Source of the DNA: Clostridia bacterium
Lineage (GTDB): Bacteria; Bacillota; Clostridia; Oscillospirales; Acutalibacteraceae
Assembly: GCA_900771085.1 (NCBI GenBank)
Contig: CAAGMR010000019.1
Location: 1 to 27,586 of the forward strand
Length of the DNA: 27,586 nucleotides
Reading direction: 5' to 3'
This document shows, piece after piece, positions 7,238 to 15,124 of the stretch. The notes under the pieces are model-generated. The model was not told where the DNA came from, searched no databases, and saw only the letters and a program-made list of their open reading frames with translations. The translations under genes were made by a program, and so were the position numbers. The first letter of the stretch is position 1. The number at the start of each line of letters is the position of its first letter.

Positions 7238-8296
7238 TTGGGCAGAAAAAAAGAAGACCACAGCGCTCTCGGCCTCGTAAGCAGGCACCGTGGTGAAATA
7301 ATGGGCTTTGCTGCCCTTTGCATTATCATCTTCCACGAGTGGATAACCTTAAGCGACGGCCTCGCCGGCGCAGGCAGTTTATCCATCATCAATACACTTG
7401 AGGTCTGGCTCAAACGTTTTGGCTTCTTCGGAGTTGATATATTCTTCTTCCTTTCCGGAATAGGACTGACCTTCTCTATTGTCAAAACCGGCGTGGGACG
7501 TTTTTATTACAACCGTTTCAAGCGCGTGTTTCTACCGTTCCTTATTGTCGCCATAGGGCGTGCGATACTCGAGCACTGGCCTGTCGGTCAGTTTGTCGGA
7601 AACATCACCGGATGGAACTTCTATGCGCACAGCATGTACAGCTTCCTCTGGTTTGTTCCCGCTATAATGACCTTCTACATCTTCTTCCCGCTCTACTACA
7701 AAATCTTTGATTTTGCACCGCACAAAGGAGTCTTTACTTTTGCAATAGTACTCCTTTGGCTGTTTGCAAGCATAAAGTTCAAAGACATAATGAGGGAAGA
7801 TCTCTTCGGTTTCACAAACCGTATTCCGGTATTCATCACCGGTGTTTACGCCGGCTACCTTACAAGAGAAAAGAAAGGTATAGAGTTTAAGTGGTATCAC
7901 TGGATACTCACAATTGCAGCCTTCGCACTCGGTTTCTTCCTGGCTGTCAGAACAAACTTCCACGACCTTTACCTCCTGGTTCCGGTTTCAAACTCCTTCC
8001 TGCCAAACTTCCTCATGGCAATATCCGTTGTTCTCCTTCTTGCAAAAGCCTTCGATGCCTTTTCAAAGAATGCATTGGGCCGCGGTTTCTGCAAGATTTT
8101 CGGATTCTTCGGCATGTTCAGCCTTGAGTTCTACTGTGTACAGGAATGGCTCGGCGGACTTATCATCCCTCGAATCTGGGGTATGATGCCACCGATAGCA
8201 ATAAACGCCACCGTAATTGCAGCCTCCACAATAATCGGTATTGCAATTTACTATTTCCAGAAAGCCTTCTGGAAGGCAATTGATTCCAAAGTATAA
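7238..8296 (+). CDS. Acyltransferase-3 family (OafA/YrhL-like) integral membrane protein
   Basis: About 352 residues with roughly ten hydrophobic segments. The N-terminal block IIFHEW, GVDIFFFLSG and YYNRFKRVFLPF is the signature of the acyltransferase 3 family, which O-acylates cell-surface glycans or other extracytoplasmic acceptors. The His in FHEW corresponds to the conserved catalytic His. I chose TTG at 7238: AGAGGTG (7225-7231) lies 6 nt upstream, whereas the longer GTG start at 7229 would sit inside that ribosome-binding site. Acceptor and donor are unknown. A strong terminator follows immediately. Confidence 0.85.
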   Translation: MGRKKEDHSALGLVSRHRGEIMGFAALCIIIFHEWITLSDGLAGAGSLSIINTLEVWLKRFGFFGVDIFFFLSGIGLTFSIVKTGVGRFYYNRFKRVFLPFLIVAIGRAILEHWPVGQFVGNITGWNFYAHSMYSFLWFVPAIMTFYIFFPLYYKIFDFAPHKGVFTFAIVLLWLFASIKFKDIMREDLFGFTNRIPVFITGVYAGYLTREKKGIEFKWYHWILTIAAFALGFFLAVRTNFHDLYLLVPVSNSFLPNFLMAISVVLLLAKAFDAFSKNALGRGFCKIFGFFGMFSLEFYCVQEWLGGLIIPRIWGMMPPIAINATVIAASTIIGIAIYYFQKAFWKAIDSKV

Positions 8297-8299
8297 AAA

Positions 8300-8325
8300 A
8301 AGCCCCGCTCTACTGAGCGGGGCTT
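8300..8325. terminator. Bidirectional intrinsic terminator
   Basis: An 11-bp GC-rich stem, AAGCCCCGCTC (8300-8310) with GAGCGGGGCTT (8315-8325), and loop TACT, flanked by A-rich and T-rich sequence. It serves the acyltransferase (+) and gpmA (-), which converge on it. Confidence 0.9.
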
Positions 8326-8337
8326 AAGTTTTGCAAA

Positions 8338-9090
8338 TTATTTTGCTTTACCCTGATTTGCTACTGCATCCATCTTTGCTTTAAGTTCTTCTTCTGAGAT
8401 GAGATAACGATGAGAAATTGGCTTGAGTGTTTCCTCATCAAGTTCATAAACAAGTGGAATAGCTGTTGGGATATTTACTCCAAGGATTTCATCAGGTGTA
8501 AGACCGTCAAGGTACATTACAAGTGAACGGAGAGAGTTACCGTGAGCTGCAATAAGAACGTTCTTGCCTGCCTTGATGTCAGGAACAATTACTTCTTCAA
8601 AATAAGGAACTACACGGTCGATGCATGTCTTGAGAGACTCTGTTGCAGGAAGCTTGTCCTGAGGTACAGTCTTGAACATCTTCTGGTTCTTAGGGTTTCT
8701 TTCGTCATCATCTGCAAGTGCAGGTGGCTCTACGTCGAAAGAACGTCTCCAGATTTTAACCTGATCCTCACCGTATTTTTCTGCTGTTTCAGATTTATTA
8801 AGACCCTGAAGAGCGCCATAGTGCTTTTCATTAAGCTGCCATGCGCGAATTACAGGGATGTATTCCTGTTCAAGTTCACCGAGAACATTGTTTGCTGTAT
8901 GAATTGCTCTTCTAAGGTAAGAAGTATAGCAAACATCAAATTCAAATCCTTCTTCTTTAAGAAGCTGTCCACCACGTTTAGCTTCTGCAACACCATTTTC
9001 AGAAAGTTCAACATCTGACCATCCTGTGAAAAGGTTAGCCTTGTTCCATTCACTTTCGCCGTGTCTTACAAGTACAAGTTTGTAGCTCAT
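8338..9090 (-). CDS. gpmA: 2,3-bisphosphoglycerate-dependent phosphoglycerate mutase
   Basis: Interconverts 3- and 2-phosphoglycerate in glycolysis and gluconeogenesis in the cytoplasm. The phosphohistidine motif LVRHGESEWN contains His10, and the second catalytic His183 is in AAHGNSLRSL. Residues NLFTGWSDVELSENG and the long insertion with ERNPKNQKMF-like sequence mark the cofactor-dependent GpmA class. The 250-residue length is normal. AGGAGGT precedes the ATG at 9090. A TATAAT (9129-9134, reading minus) lies in the 60-bp gap after the PflX-like gene, so it probably has its own promoter. I could not assign a convincing -35. Confidence 0.95.
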   Translation of the reverse strand: MSYKLVLVRHGESEWNKANLFTGWSDVELSENGVAEAKRGGQLLKEEGFEFDVCYTSYLRRAIHTANNVLGELEQEYIPVIRAWQLNEKHYGALQGLNKSETAEKYGEDQVKIWRRSFDVEPPALADDDERNPKNQKMFKTVPQDKLPATESLKTCIDRVVPYFEEVIVPDIKAGKNVLIAAHGNSLRSLVMYLDGLTPDEILGVNIPTAIPLVYELDEETLKPISHRYLISEEELKAKMDAVANQGKAK

Positions 9091-9150
9091 TTTAATACCT
9101 CCTGTGTGTTTGTTAAAATGACAACATTATTATAAAGCATTGACCGCCCA

Positions 9151-10092
9151 TTATAAAGACAAAAAGCCTTCCAAATCAAAGTTTTCAAAATTCGGTATAA
9201 AGCTTTCCGCCGCAGCCTCATCTTCTTGTACAAATGCACTATTCATGCCGATATCAAGAGCATAATCAAGAATTTCGTCGTATTCTTCAGCGGTCACTTT
9301 TCTGCAAAGTTCCGGGTAGTCTTTAAGGGCTGCAAGGTCAAGCGGAGTATACTGGTTCATTATGCTTACAATGACTTTGTCGCCAAATGTATCGCTGATT
9401 GTCTTCAGCACCTTTTTTGAATTGGATACACAGCCCGGAAGAACGAGATGTCTTATGATGACTCCCTTTTTCAGCATATCCTCTTCGCCGGTCGGCGAAG
9501 TATAAAACACCGGTGAGCCAACCTGTCTCACCATTTCCTTTATGGCTTCTTTCGCAACAGCCGGGTAGTCCGTTGCCGCAGAATACTTCTCTGCAACATC
9601 TGACTCGCAGTACTTAAAATCCGGCAGGTAGATATCCACAAGGCCATCAAGCATTTTAAGGGTATCAACCGACTCATATGCACTTGTGTTATAGACAACC
9701 GGGATACGCAATGTTTTTTCGTTTCTGACTTTGCGGAGAATCTCAGAAATCTGCGGAACAAAATGTGTCGGAGTCACAAGGTTTACGTTGTTGGCTCCCA
9801 TGTCCTGAAGTTTCAGGAAAATCTGTTCAAGCTGATCCGGAGTCACAGGTATGCCGTTATTACCGTCGGCAATATTATGGTTCTGACAGTAAACGCACCC
9901 GAGCGAGCATCCTGTAAAGAACACCGTTCCCGAGCCTGCGGCTCCGGAAATCGGTGGTTCTTCCCACAGGTGAAGCGATGCGCGCGATATCTCAACCGTC
10001 GCGTTCTCGTGGCAGCGGCCACGAACGCCGGCGTTGCGGTTCACTCCGCACGCACGCGGGCAAACAGTACATTTTTCGAGCACATCCTTCAC
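9151..10092 (-). CDS. PflX-like radical SAM protein (COG1313 type)
   Basis: A radical SAM enzyme of 313 residues. The cluster-binding CxxxCxxC motif is GCSLGCVYC with Cys62, Cys66 and Cys69. An N-terminal CTVCPRACGVNR block supplies Cys8, Cys11, Cys15 and Cys27 and is typical of PflX, a family annotated as pyruvate-formate-lyase-activating-like without a proven target. The start is uncertain. GTG at 10092 almost abuts the ribosome-binding site AAGGAAGG (10101-10094). GTG at 10083 (codon 4) has a more usual spacing of 10 nt. The gene begins about 20 bp after the mrp terminator, so it depends on read-through or on a promoter inside the mrp end. Confidence 0.85.
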   Translation of the reverse strand: MKDVLEKCTVCPRACGVNRNAGVRGRCHENATVEISRASLHLWEEPPISGAAGSGTVFFTGCSLGCVYCQNHNIADGNNGIPVTPDQLEQIFLKLQDMGANNVNLVTPTHFVPQISEILRKVRNEKTLRIPVVYNTSAYESVDTLKMLDGLVDIYLPDFKYCESDVAEKYSAATDYPAVAKEAIKEMVRQVGSPVFYTSPTGEEDMLKKGVIIRHLVLPGCVSNSKKVLKTISDTFGDKVIVSIMNQYTPLDLAALKDYPELCRKVTAEEYDEILDYALDIGMNSAFVQEDEAAAESFIPNFENFDLEGFLSL

Positions 10093-10112
10093 CTTCCTTT
10101 AAACTCATTTAA

Positions 10113-10137
10113 AAAGCCGGGTATTACACCCGGCTTT
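10113..10137 (-). terminator. Intrinsic terminator after mrp
   Basis: Perfect 10-bp stem AAAGCCGGGT (10113-10122) with ACCCGGCTTT (10128-10137) and a five-base loop. In the minus direction it ends in TTTTTAAAT. It lies between mrp and the PflX-like gene. Confidence 0.85.
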
Positions 10138-10145
10138 AGTCTTAA

Positions 10146-10958
10146 TTACTGTGCGTCAACATCCTGAGCTGCAATTGCTGCCTTAATCTGAGCAAATGCC
10201 TCCTCAATCTGAGGTACTTCAGCTGCTTCTACGCGGCCTGCGTCAACAAGTTCTGTAACAGCAGGGTTGATTGGAAGAGTTGCAAGAACAGGAACGCCAA
10301 GTTCATCTGCAATTTCCTGAGCCTTGCTCTTGCCGAATACGTCAATCTTTCTGCCGCAGTCAGGGCATTCAAGATAGCTCATGTTTTCGATAACACCGAG
10401 GATTGGAACTTCCATCATCTTAGCCATGTTGAAAGCTTTCTTTACGATAAGCTGAACGAGATCCTGTGGAGTTGTTACAACAACGATGCCTGTTACAGGA
10501 AGTGACTGGTAAACTGTAAGAGGTACGTCACCTGTTCCAGGAGGCATGTCTACGAACATGTAATCAACCTGACCCCAGTCTACTTCGTTGTAGAACTGCT
10601 GGAGAACACCTGCTACAACAGGACCTCTCCATACTACTGGAGCATCTTCCTCTTCGAGGATAAGGTTCATTGAAACAACCTTAACACCGAGTTCTGATTC
10701 TGCAGGTTCAAGGCCAACGCCTTCGATACCGGTAAGCTGACCTGAAAGGCCGAAGCTCTTAGGGATTGACGGGCCTGTGATATCAGCGTCCATGATAGCT
10801 GTCTGGTTACCGTCTTTAGCACATGCTGAAGCAAGGAGAGAAGTTACGAGTGACTTACCAACGCCACCCTTACCACTTGCTACTGCAATAACATTATTGA
10901 TATGGGAATATGGGTTTCCTTCCCAGAGAAATTCACTTTTGTCAAATTTAGCTGCCAT
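10146..10958 (-). CDS. mrp: Mrp/NBP35-type P-loop ATPase, Fe-S cluster carrier
   Basis: A 270-residue deviant-Walker ParA/MinD-type ATPase. The Walker A is SGKGGVGKS from residue 28, with the signature Lys30. DADITGPSIPKSFG and DMPPGTGDVPLTV are hallmarks of Mrp/ApbC/NBP35 proteins. The C-terminal CPDC (Cys198, Cys201) is the bridging Fe-S cluster site between the two protomers of the dimer. Known members carry [4Fe-4S] clusters to apo-proteins. An AGGAGG site lies upstream. It follows tadA after 34 bp and ends in a strong terminator, so CPBP-tadA-mrp looks like one transcript. Confidence 0.93.
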   Translation of the reverse strand: MAAKFDKSEFLWEGNPYSHINNVIAVASGKGGVGKSLVTSLLASACAKDGNQTAIMDADITGPSIPKSFGLSGQLTGIEGVGLEPAESELGVKVVSMNLILEEEDAPVVWRGPVVAGVLQQFYNEVDWGQVDYMFVDMPPGTGDVPLTVYQSLPVTGIVVVTTPQDLVQLIVKKAFNMAKMMEVPILGVIENMSYLECPDCGRKIDVFGKSKAQEIADELGVPVLATLPINPAVTELVDAGRVEAAEVPQIEEAFAQIKAAIAAQDVDAQ

Positions 10959-10992
10959 AAAGCAACCTCCTGTTTTGAAATAATACCAGTAC

Positions 10993-11496
10993 TCATTGTA
11001 CTACAATTATCTCTTTTTTGAAACGTGTTTTATCTGTTTTTACTTTACGATTTCGAAGATCTGCGAAAAAAGATGTGAGTATCTCTCTGCACTCGTCCTC
11101 AAGTATTCCTGCAGTCATTTCCGGCTTGTGATTATAAGGAAGATCAAACAGGTTGGTCACGCTTCCACAGGAACCTGCCTTCTCGTCCTTTGCGCCAAAA
11201 TAAACATGTTTTATTCTGGAATTTATGATTGCACCTGCACACATTGGGCATGGCTCCAATGTAACGTATAAGTCACACTCCCACAAACGCCAGCCATCCA
11301 GCTTGCGGCATGCTGCGTCGATTGCCTCAATCTCCGCATGCGCAAGCGCATTGTGCCCGAACTCGCGTCTGTTGTGGCCACGGCCGACGATTTCGTCTCC
11401 GCGTACAACGACGGCGCCTATCGGCACTTCTCCCGCCTCGCGCGCGAGCTGCGCCTCGGCGAGTGCCTCTTTCATAAACAATTCATCTCTAGTCAT
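10993..11496 (-). CDS. tadA: tRNA-specific adenosine deaminase
   Basis: Deaminates A34 to inosine in the tRNA-Arg(ACG) anticodon. The zinc-dependent cytidine-deaminase fold is shown by HAE (His53, catalytic Glu55) and PCPMC (Cys83, Cys86), counted from the ATG at 11496. About 167 residues, normal length. I chose ATG 11496 (MTRDELF), because a longer start at 11523 would overlap the preceding membrane protease gene. With ATG 11496 the upstream stop (11498-11500) is one base away, and GGGGTGG in the end of that gene acts as ribosome-binding site, implying translational coupling. Confidence 0.93.
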   Translation of the reverse strand: MTRDELFMKEALAEAQLAREAGEVPIGAVVVRGDEIVGRGHNRREFGHNALAHAEIEAIDAACRKLDGWRLWECDLYVTLEPCPMCAGAIINSRIKHVYFGAKDEKAGSCGSVTNLFDLPYNHKPEMTAGILEDECREILTSFFADLRNRKVKTDKTRFKKEIIVVQ

Positions 11497-11497
11497 A

Positions 11498-12469
11498 TCA
11501 GCCACCCCAATGAATTGTATCAAACAGGTTGTAAAGCATTGCTATGAGAGCAAGTAACATCGGTGGAGAAATGATGGTAAAGAGAAATGCATTTTCGGAA
11601 TAAAGTCGATTATCCTTGTATGTCTCTCCGCCATAACTCTTCATAGGCTCAAGTAACTTCTTATGATAACCATTCATCCAGAGTGAGCCCATTATGCCAT
11701 AGGTCATGGCAAGAAGCGTAATGCTTACCGATACCGTGGCAACCGTCTCATTGGATGCACCATCAAAGACAGAATTCATTATTACGGCATAAGAGTTGTT
11801 GAGAACGTGAATTGCTATACCTGTCCATATGCTTCCTGTTCTGATGACCAGTCTTGCAATTACAATGGCAAGAAGGAATGCAAACGGAGCCTGTGTCATA
11901 TTGCCGTGAAGAACTGCAAAGAGGAAGGAACTTACAATAATTGCGAACCAGTCACCGTATTTTCTGAGTGACTGAAGGACAACTCCTCTGAATGCAAATT
12001 CCTCTACCATACCCGGAATAATCGCTTCCGCAGCGAGAGCAATGATGAATTCCAGCACCGTTGATGGATTGTCCAGAGCAAATTCTTCCACTTCAAGTCC
12101 GCCGTCTTCAAGGAAATTCAAGAACATTGAGGTTGCGAAGTTGCAGATTATCATTGCCGCAAATCCGATACCGAGACCTTCAAGAAGAAGAACTCTATGC
12201 TTCGGGAAATCAAGGTTCGGAAGACTTCCGTCTTTTTTCTGAATGATTTTTATTGCCTTTGCTCCAAGGCCAAAAGGAACAAGAAGAGTTACCATGGTGT
12301 AGATAATCTGGTAGCCCATCATGACATTAAATGTCAGCTTCATTCCGGCATATGCTATAAGATAGCTTACGGCCATAGAGAAGATATAACTGATTGCGAG
12401 GAAAGCGAGTAAGCAGATACCTATAACACCTGAGACTTTTAGAATCTCAATTTTTGTATCTCTAGTCAT
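11498..12469 (-). CDS. CPBP family intramembrane metalloprotease (CAAX protease/bacteriocin-processing type)
   Basis: About 323 residues with around eight hydrophobic segments. The ABI/CPBP active-site motifs are present: EExxxR (Glu156, Glu157, Arg161), FxxxH ending at His188, and HxxN (His221, Asn224). In bacteria these membrane proteases are implicated in bacteriocin self-immunity and peptide processing, but no bacteriocin precursor is visible nearby. The start is ATG 12469, because TGGAGG lies directly upstream and overlaps the alternative TTG at 12481. The gene overlaps functionally with tadA by translational coupling. Confidence 0.9.
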   Translation of the reverse strand: MTRDTKIEILKVSGVIGICLLAFLAISYIFSMAVSYLIAYAGMKLTFNVMMGYQIIYTMVTLLVPFGLGAKAIKIIQKKDGSLPNLDFPKHRVLLLEGLGIGFAAMIICNFATSMFLNFLEDGGLEVEEFALDNPSTVLEFIIALAAEAIIPGMVEEFAFRGVVLQSLRKYGDWFAIIVSSFLFAVLHGNMTQAPFAFLLAIVIARLVIRTGSIWTGIAIHVLNNSYAVIMNSVFDGASNETVATVSVSITLLAMTYGIMGSLWMNGYHKKLLEPMKSYGGETYKDNRLYSENAFLFTIISPPMLLALIAMLYNLFDTIHWGG

Positions 12470-12575
12470 ATAAACCTCCAATAATCGTGTGTCATTATAT
12501 TATATTGCCATTTGCCATAAATTAAAATATAATTTCCCTTGAAAGATATACCACTTGACTCAAAGGAGTTTTAAT

Positions 12576-13262
12576 ATGAAAAACTACAATCTTCGCGTGG
12601 TTGCAGCTGCGCTGCTTCTTGCCACCGCTGTATTCATCGTCGGCTTTATTTCTGTGAAGCACAAGCCGGACAGCAGGCAGAAGGACGACATATCATCCAC
12701 TTCTTCAGTAACAAGCGCAGTCGACGCCTCTGAAGAAGCTACCGAGGATACAACTGAAAATACTGACGATGTTCCTGAAAACACTCCGGCTGTAAGTGAT
12801 GAGAACTACACTGCCCCATCCGGCAGCGGATCAACAAACGCAACTCTTTACATCAGAGCCGGCGGAAGCTACAAGACCGTTCAGACAAACTTCAACGGAG
12901 ACAAGAATGTCCGCAACCTTCTCGGTGCCATTGCAAGAGAAACAAACTGGAACCTCGACGCTCAGAATATTTCAGTTTCTGATAATAAGATTGTCATCTC
13001 CTGGAGCAAAGATTCTTCTCTTTACTCCGGCATACCTTCAAGTCAGAGCAAGACATACTATGTTGCAACTCAGGACAATCTCGACCGTATGATTCTCGAA
13101 AGTGTAAAGTCTACACTTCAGAACAATCTCGGCAGCAGTTATAAGGTTTATTACACTGCACCGGATGGTGGAAATCTCGTACTTCCGGACACACAGGTTA
13201 CAATCCCTGCGTCATCCGAATACACATCATACAGTGATTACGAGCCTTTCTTCCCGGGCTGA
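12576..13262 (+). CDS. Membrane-anchored extracytoplasmic protein, possible GerMN-like domain
   Basis: Begins MKNYNLRVVAAALLLATA with one N-terminal membrane segment (about residues 8-26) and no lipobox Cys, so it is likely a signal anchor. An acidic, Thr/Ser-rich linker (about 30-85) follows, then a compact domain with TLYIRAGGSYKTV, KNVRNLLGAI and a VSDNKIVISW strand. This resembles the GerMN (sporulation and spore germination) domain in outline, but I hold that only weakly. Start ATG 12576 is set by AAAGGAG (12562-12568); the earlier in-frame TTG at 12555 would precede it. Single gene, closed by a perfect terminator. 228 residues. Confidence 0.7.
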   Translation: MKNYNLRVVAAALLLATAVFIVGFISVKHKPDSRQKDDISSTSSVTSAVDASEEATEDTTENTDDVPENTPAVSDENYTAPSGSGSTNATLYIRAGGSYKTVQTNFNGDKNVRNLLGAIARETNWNLDAQNISVSDNKIVISWSKDSSLYSGIPSSQSKTYYVATQDNLDRMILESVKSTLQNNLGSSYKVYYTAPDGGNLVLPDTQVTIPASSEYTSYSDYEPFFPG

Positions 13263-13272
13263 TAAAAAACAA

Positions 13273-13298
13273 AAGGCCATCGCTTAAGCGATGGCCTT
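13273..13298. terminator. Perfect palindromic bidirectional terminator
   Basis: A 26-bp perfect palindrome whose arm is AAGGCCATCGCTT, followed by seven T on the plus strand and preceded by A-rich sequence for the minus strand. It separates the anchored protein (+) from the SCP2-like gene (-). Confidence 0.9.
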
Positions 13299-13309
13299 AT
13301 TTTTTTATC

Positions 13310-14098
13310 TTATTTTGCGTAGCCTCCGACGAGCATCATTGCATCACCGAGCTGAACACCGAATTCAGGTCCACCGACAAGCATAAGCTGTCCGCCTGCT
13401 GTCATATCAAACATGTCACCGGTATCAAGCAGAATCATGAGTGCTGAAGTCGCATTGTCATATCTCATGATAAAGAATGGGTTTGCACGTTCATAAGCAC
13501 CCTTGCAAGCCTTTGACTTGCCGTGGTTGATGCGAAGATGAGCTGTGAGTTCAGGATGTCCCACAACTTCCCACTGATAAACGCGATCAGGTGAGCTTGC
13601 AATCCATTTTGAGATGGTTGGCTCTCCTGCCTTGTTAAGAGCGGAAATACCTGTTGAAAGAAGGTAATAATAAAGCTTTACAAGGAGAAGAGAAGTCTCT
13701 TCGTCATCCTTTGGAGGTTCAGCCATATTAAGAAGAGAAGACATCTTGAGAAGAACCTTCATAAACTTTATAAACTTACCTGTGTTACCGATTTTGAACT
13801 TTGGAAGCTTTGCCATGTTGCCCTTCATGAAAGCAACAAATTTTTCAAGTGATGAGAATGCAAGTTCTCCATCAAGCTTTCCGTCATAGCAGCCATGAAC
13901 AACAGTCCATTCACCGTTTTTAACGATGAAATGAATTGCATTCTTTTCAGATCCATCCATTGCGGAAACCTGATAAACTGCGTCTACGCCCTCAAACTCT
14001 TTTGCAAGTGAAGGAACGTCTGCAGCAATATACTTCATGAGTGGCAGAGCAGCCTTAAAGAAAACAACTGCACTGTACTTTGTTGCGTCGTTTGCCAT
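13310..14098 (-). CDS. Uncharacterised protein with SCP2 (sterol-carrier)-like segments
   Basis: 262 residues, soluble, no signal peptide. Two segments look like SCP2-type lipid-binding domains. One (about 80-130) contains LAFSSLEKFVAFMKGN and LPKFKIGN. The other, at the C-terminus (about 210-262), contains ALMILLDTGDMFDMTAGG and LGDAMMLVGGYAK, where a hydrophobic groove would form. This is pattern-based and not certain. It is the last gene of the transketolase operon: the ATG lies 12 nt after the stop of the C-terminal transketolase subunit, with TAAGGAGG between. No obvious catalytic motif was seen. Lipid or hydrophobic-ligand binding is an inference. Confidence 0.6.
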   Translation of the reverse strand: MANDATKYSAVVFFKAALPLMKYIAADVPSLAKEFEGVDAVYQVSAMDGSEKNAIHFIVKNGEWTVVHGCYDGKLDGELAFSSLEKFVAFMKGNMAKLPKFKIGNTGKFIKFMKVLLKMSSLLNMAEPPKDDEETSLLLVKLYYYLLSTGISALNKAGEPTISKWIASSPDRVYQWEVVGHPELTAHLRINHGKSKACKGAYERANPFFIMRYDNATSALMILLDTGDMFDMTAGGQLMLVGGPEFGVQLGDAMMLVGGYAK

Positions 14099-14110
14099 AC
14101 CAATTCCTCC

Positions 14111-15121
14111 TTAATATTCGTCTGTCCAGTCAACTTCGCCTTCACCCTCGATGCCCATGAGCTCGAGAACTGCCTTTTCGATACCGTTGGCATCGATACC
14201 GGCAATATCAAGAAGGTCTTCCTGGAGACCGATTGTTGAGAAGTTGTTGTCATGACCAAGCATCTTAAACTTGCACGCCTTGCCTGCAGAAGCTACTACC
14301 TCTGCAACAGCTGAGCCGAGACCGCCCTGAATTTCGTTATCTTCAACTGTAACGATTGTGCCGGTCTCGTCAATTGCCTTAAGAATTGCTTCCTTGTCGA
14401 TAGGCTTAACTGTATGCATGTTGAGTACACGAACAGAGAGGCCTGTATCTGACTTGATCATTCTTGCTGCCTGAAGAGCTTCAGCTACGCAGGAACCTAC
14501 AGCAATGATAGTAAGGTCATTACCCTCGTTCATAAGAGCAGCCTTATCCCACTCGAAATTAACGTCGTCAAGAGACTCGTTAACGATGGCATCAAAGCCA
14601 CGGTTGATACGGATATACACCGGACCCGGGATATCATAAGAAGCCTTAACTGCGAAATACGCCTCAGCACCGTCGCAAGGGCAGATAACTGTGAAATGAG
14701 GCAGAGTTCTCATTACACTGAGGTCGATAAGGCAGTGATGTGTTGAGCCTGCCTGTCCGAAAGATGTACCGGAATGAGTACCGATAATTTTTACAGGAAT
14801 ATTCTGATAAGAGATATTTGAATGAATCTGGTCGAGAGAACGAGCAGAAGCAAAAATTGCAAATGTAGAAGCATAAGGTACCATTCCGCTCTTTGCCATA
14901 CCGGCAGCGATACCGAACATGTTCTGTTCAGCGATACCTACGTTTACAAGTCTGTCCGGGAACTTCTTTGCAAATACGCTTGTCTTTGTTGACTTTGCAA
15001 GGTCAGCTGTTAAAGCGACAATTTCCGGATGCTCTTCGGCGAGTTCACAAAGTGCAAGACCGTAGCATTCTGCGGTTGTAAGTTTAGTCGCATCGATAGA
15101 TGTATATACCATTCCGCCCAT
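14111..15121 (-). CDS. Transketolase, C-terminal subunit
   Basis: 336 residues covering the pyrimidine-binding and C-terminal domains of transketolase. The catalytic Glu65 of the TPP-activating motif is in VGIAEQNMFGIAAG. THSGTSFGQAGSTHH and the substrate-binding region follow. With the N-terminal subunit it forms the pentose-phosphate enzyme that transfers two-carbon ketol units. The start ATG 15121 is 3 bp after the stop of the partner gene, with GGAGG in the end of that gene, so expression is coupled. Confidence 0.92.
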   Translation of the reverse strand: MGGMVYTSIDATKLTTAECYGLALCELAEEHPEIVALTADLAKSTKTSVFAKKFPDRLVNVGIAEQNMFGIAAGMAKSGMVPYASTFAIFASARSLDQIHSNISYQNIPVKIIGTHSGTSFGQAGSTHHCLIDLSVMRTLPHFTVICPCDGAEAYFAVKASYDIPGPVYIRINRGFDAIVNESLDDVNFEWDKAALMNEGNDLTIIAVGSCVAEALQAARMIKSDTGLSVRVLNMHTVKPIDKEAILKAIDETGTIVTVEDNEIQGGLGSAVAEVVASAGKACKFKMLGHDNNFSTIGLQEDLLDIAGIDANGIEKAVLELMGIEGEGEVDWTDEY

Positions 15122-15124
15122 AGC

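Noticed and set aside
8542..9018. Plus-strand 158-codon open frame opposite gpmA
   Set aside because: Antisense to a gene with full catalytic motifs; Cys/Phe-rich translation is typical of a shadow frame.
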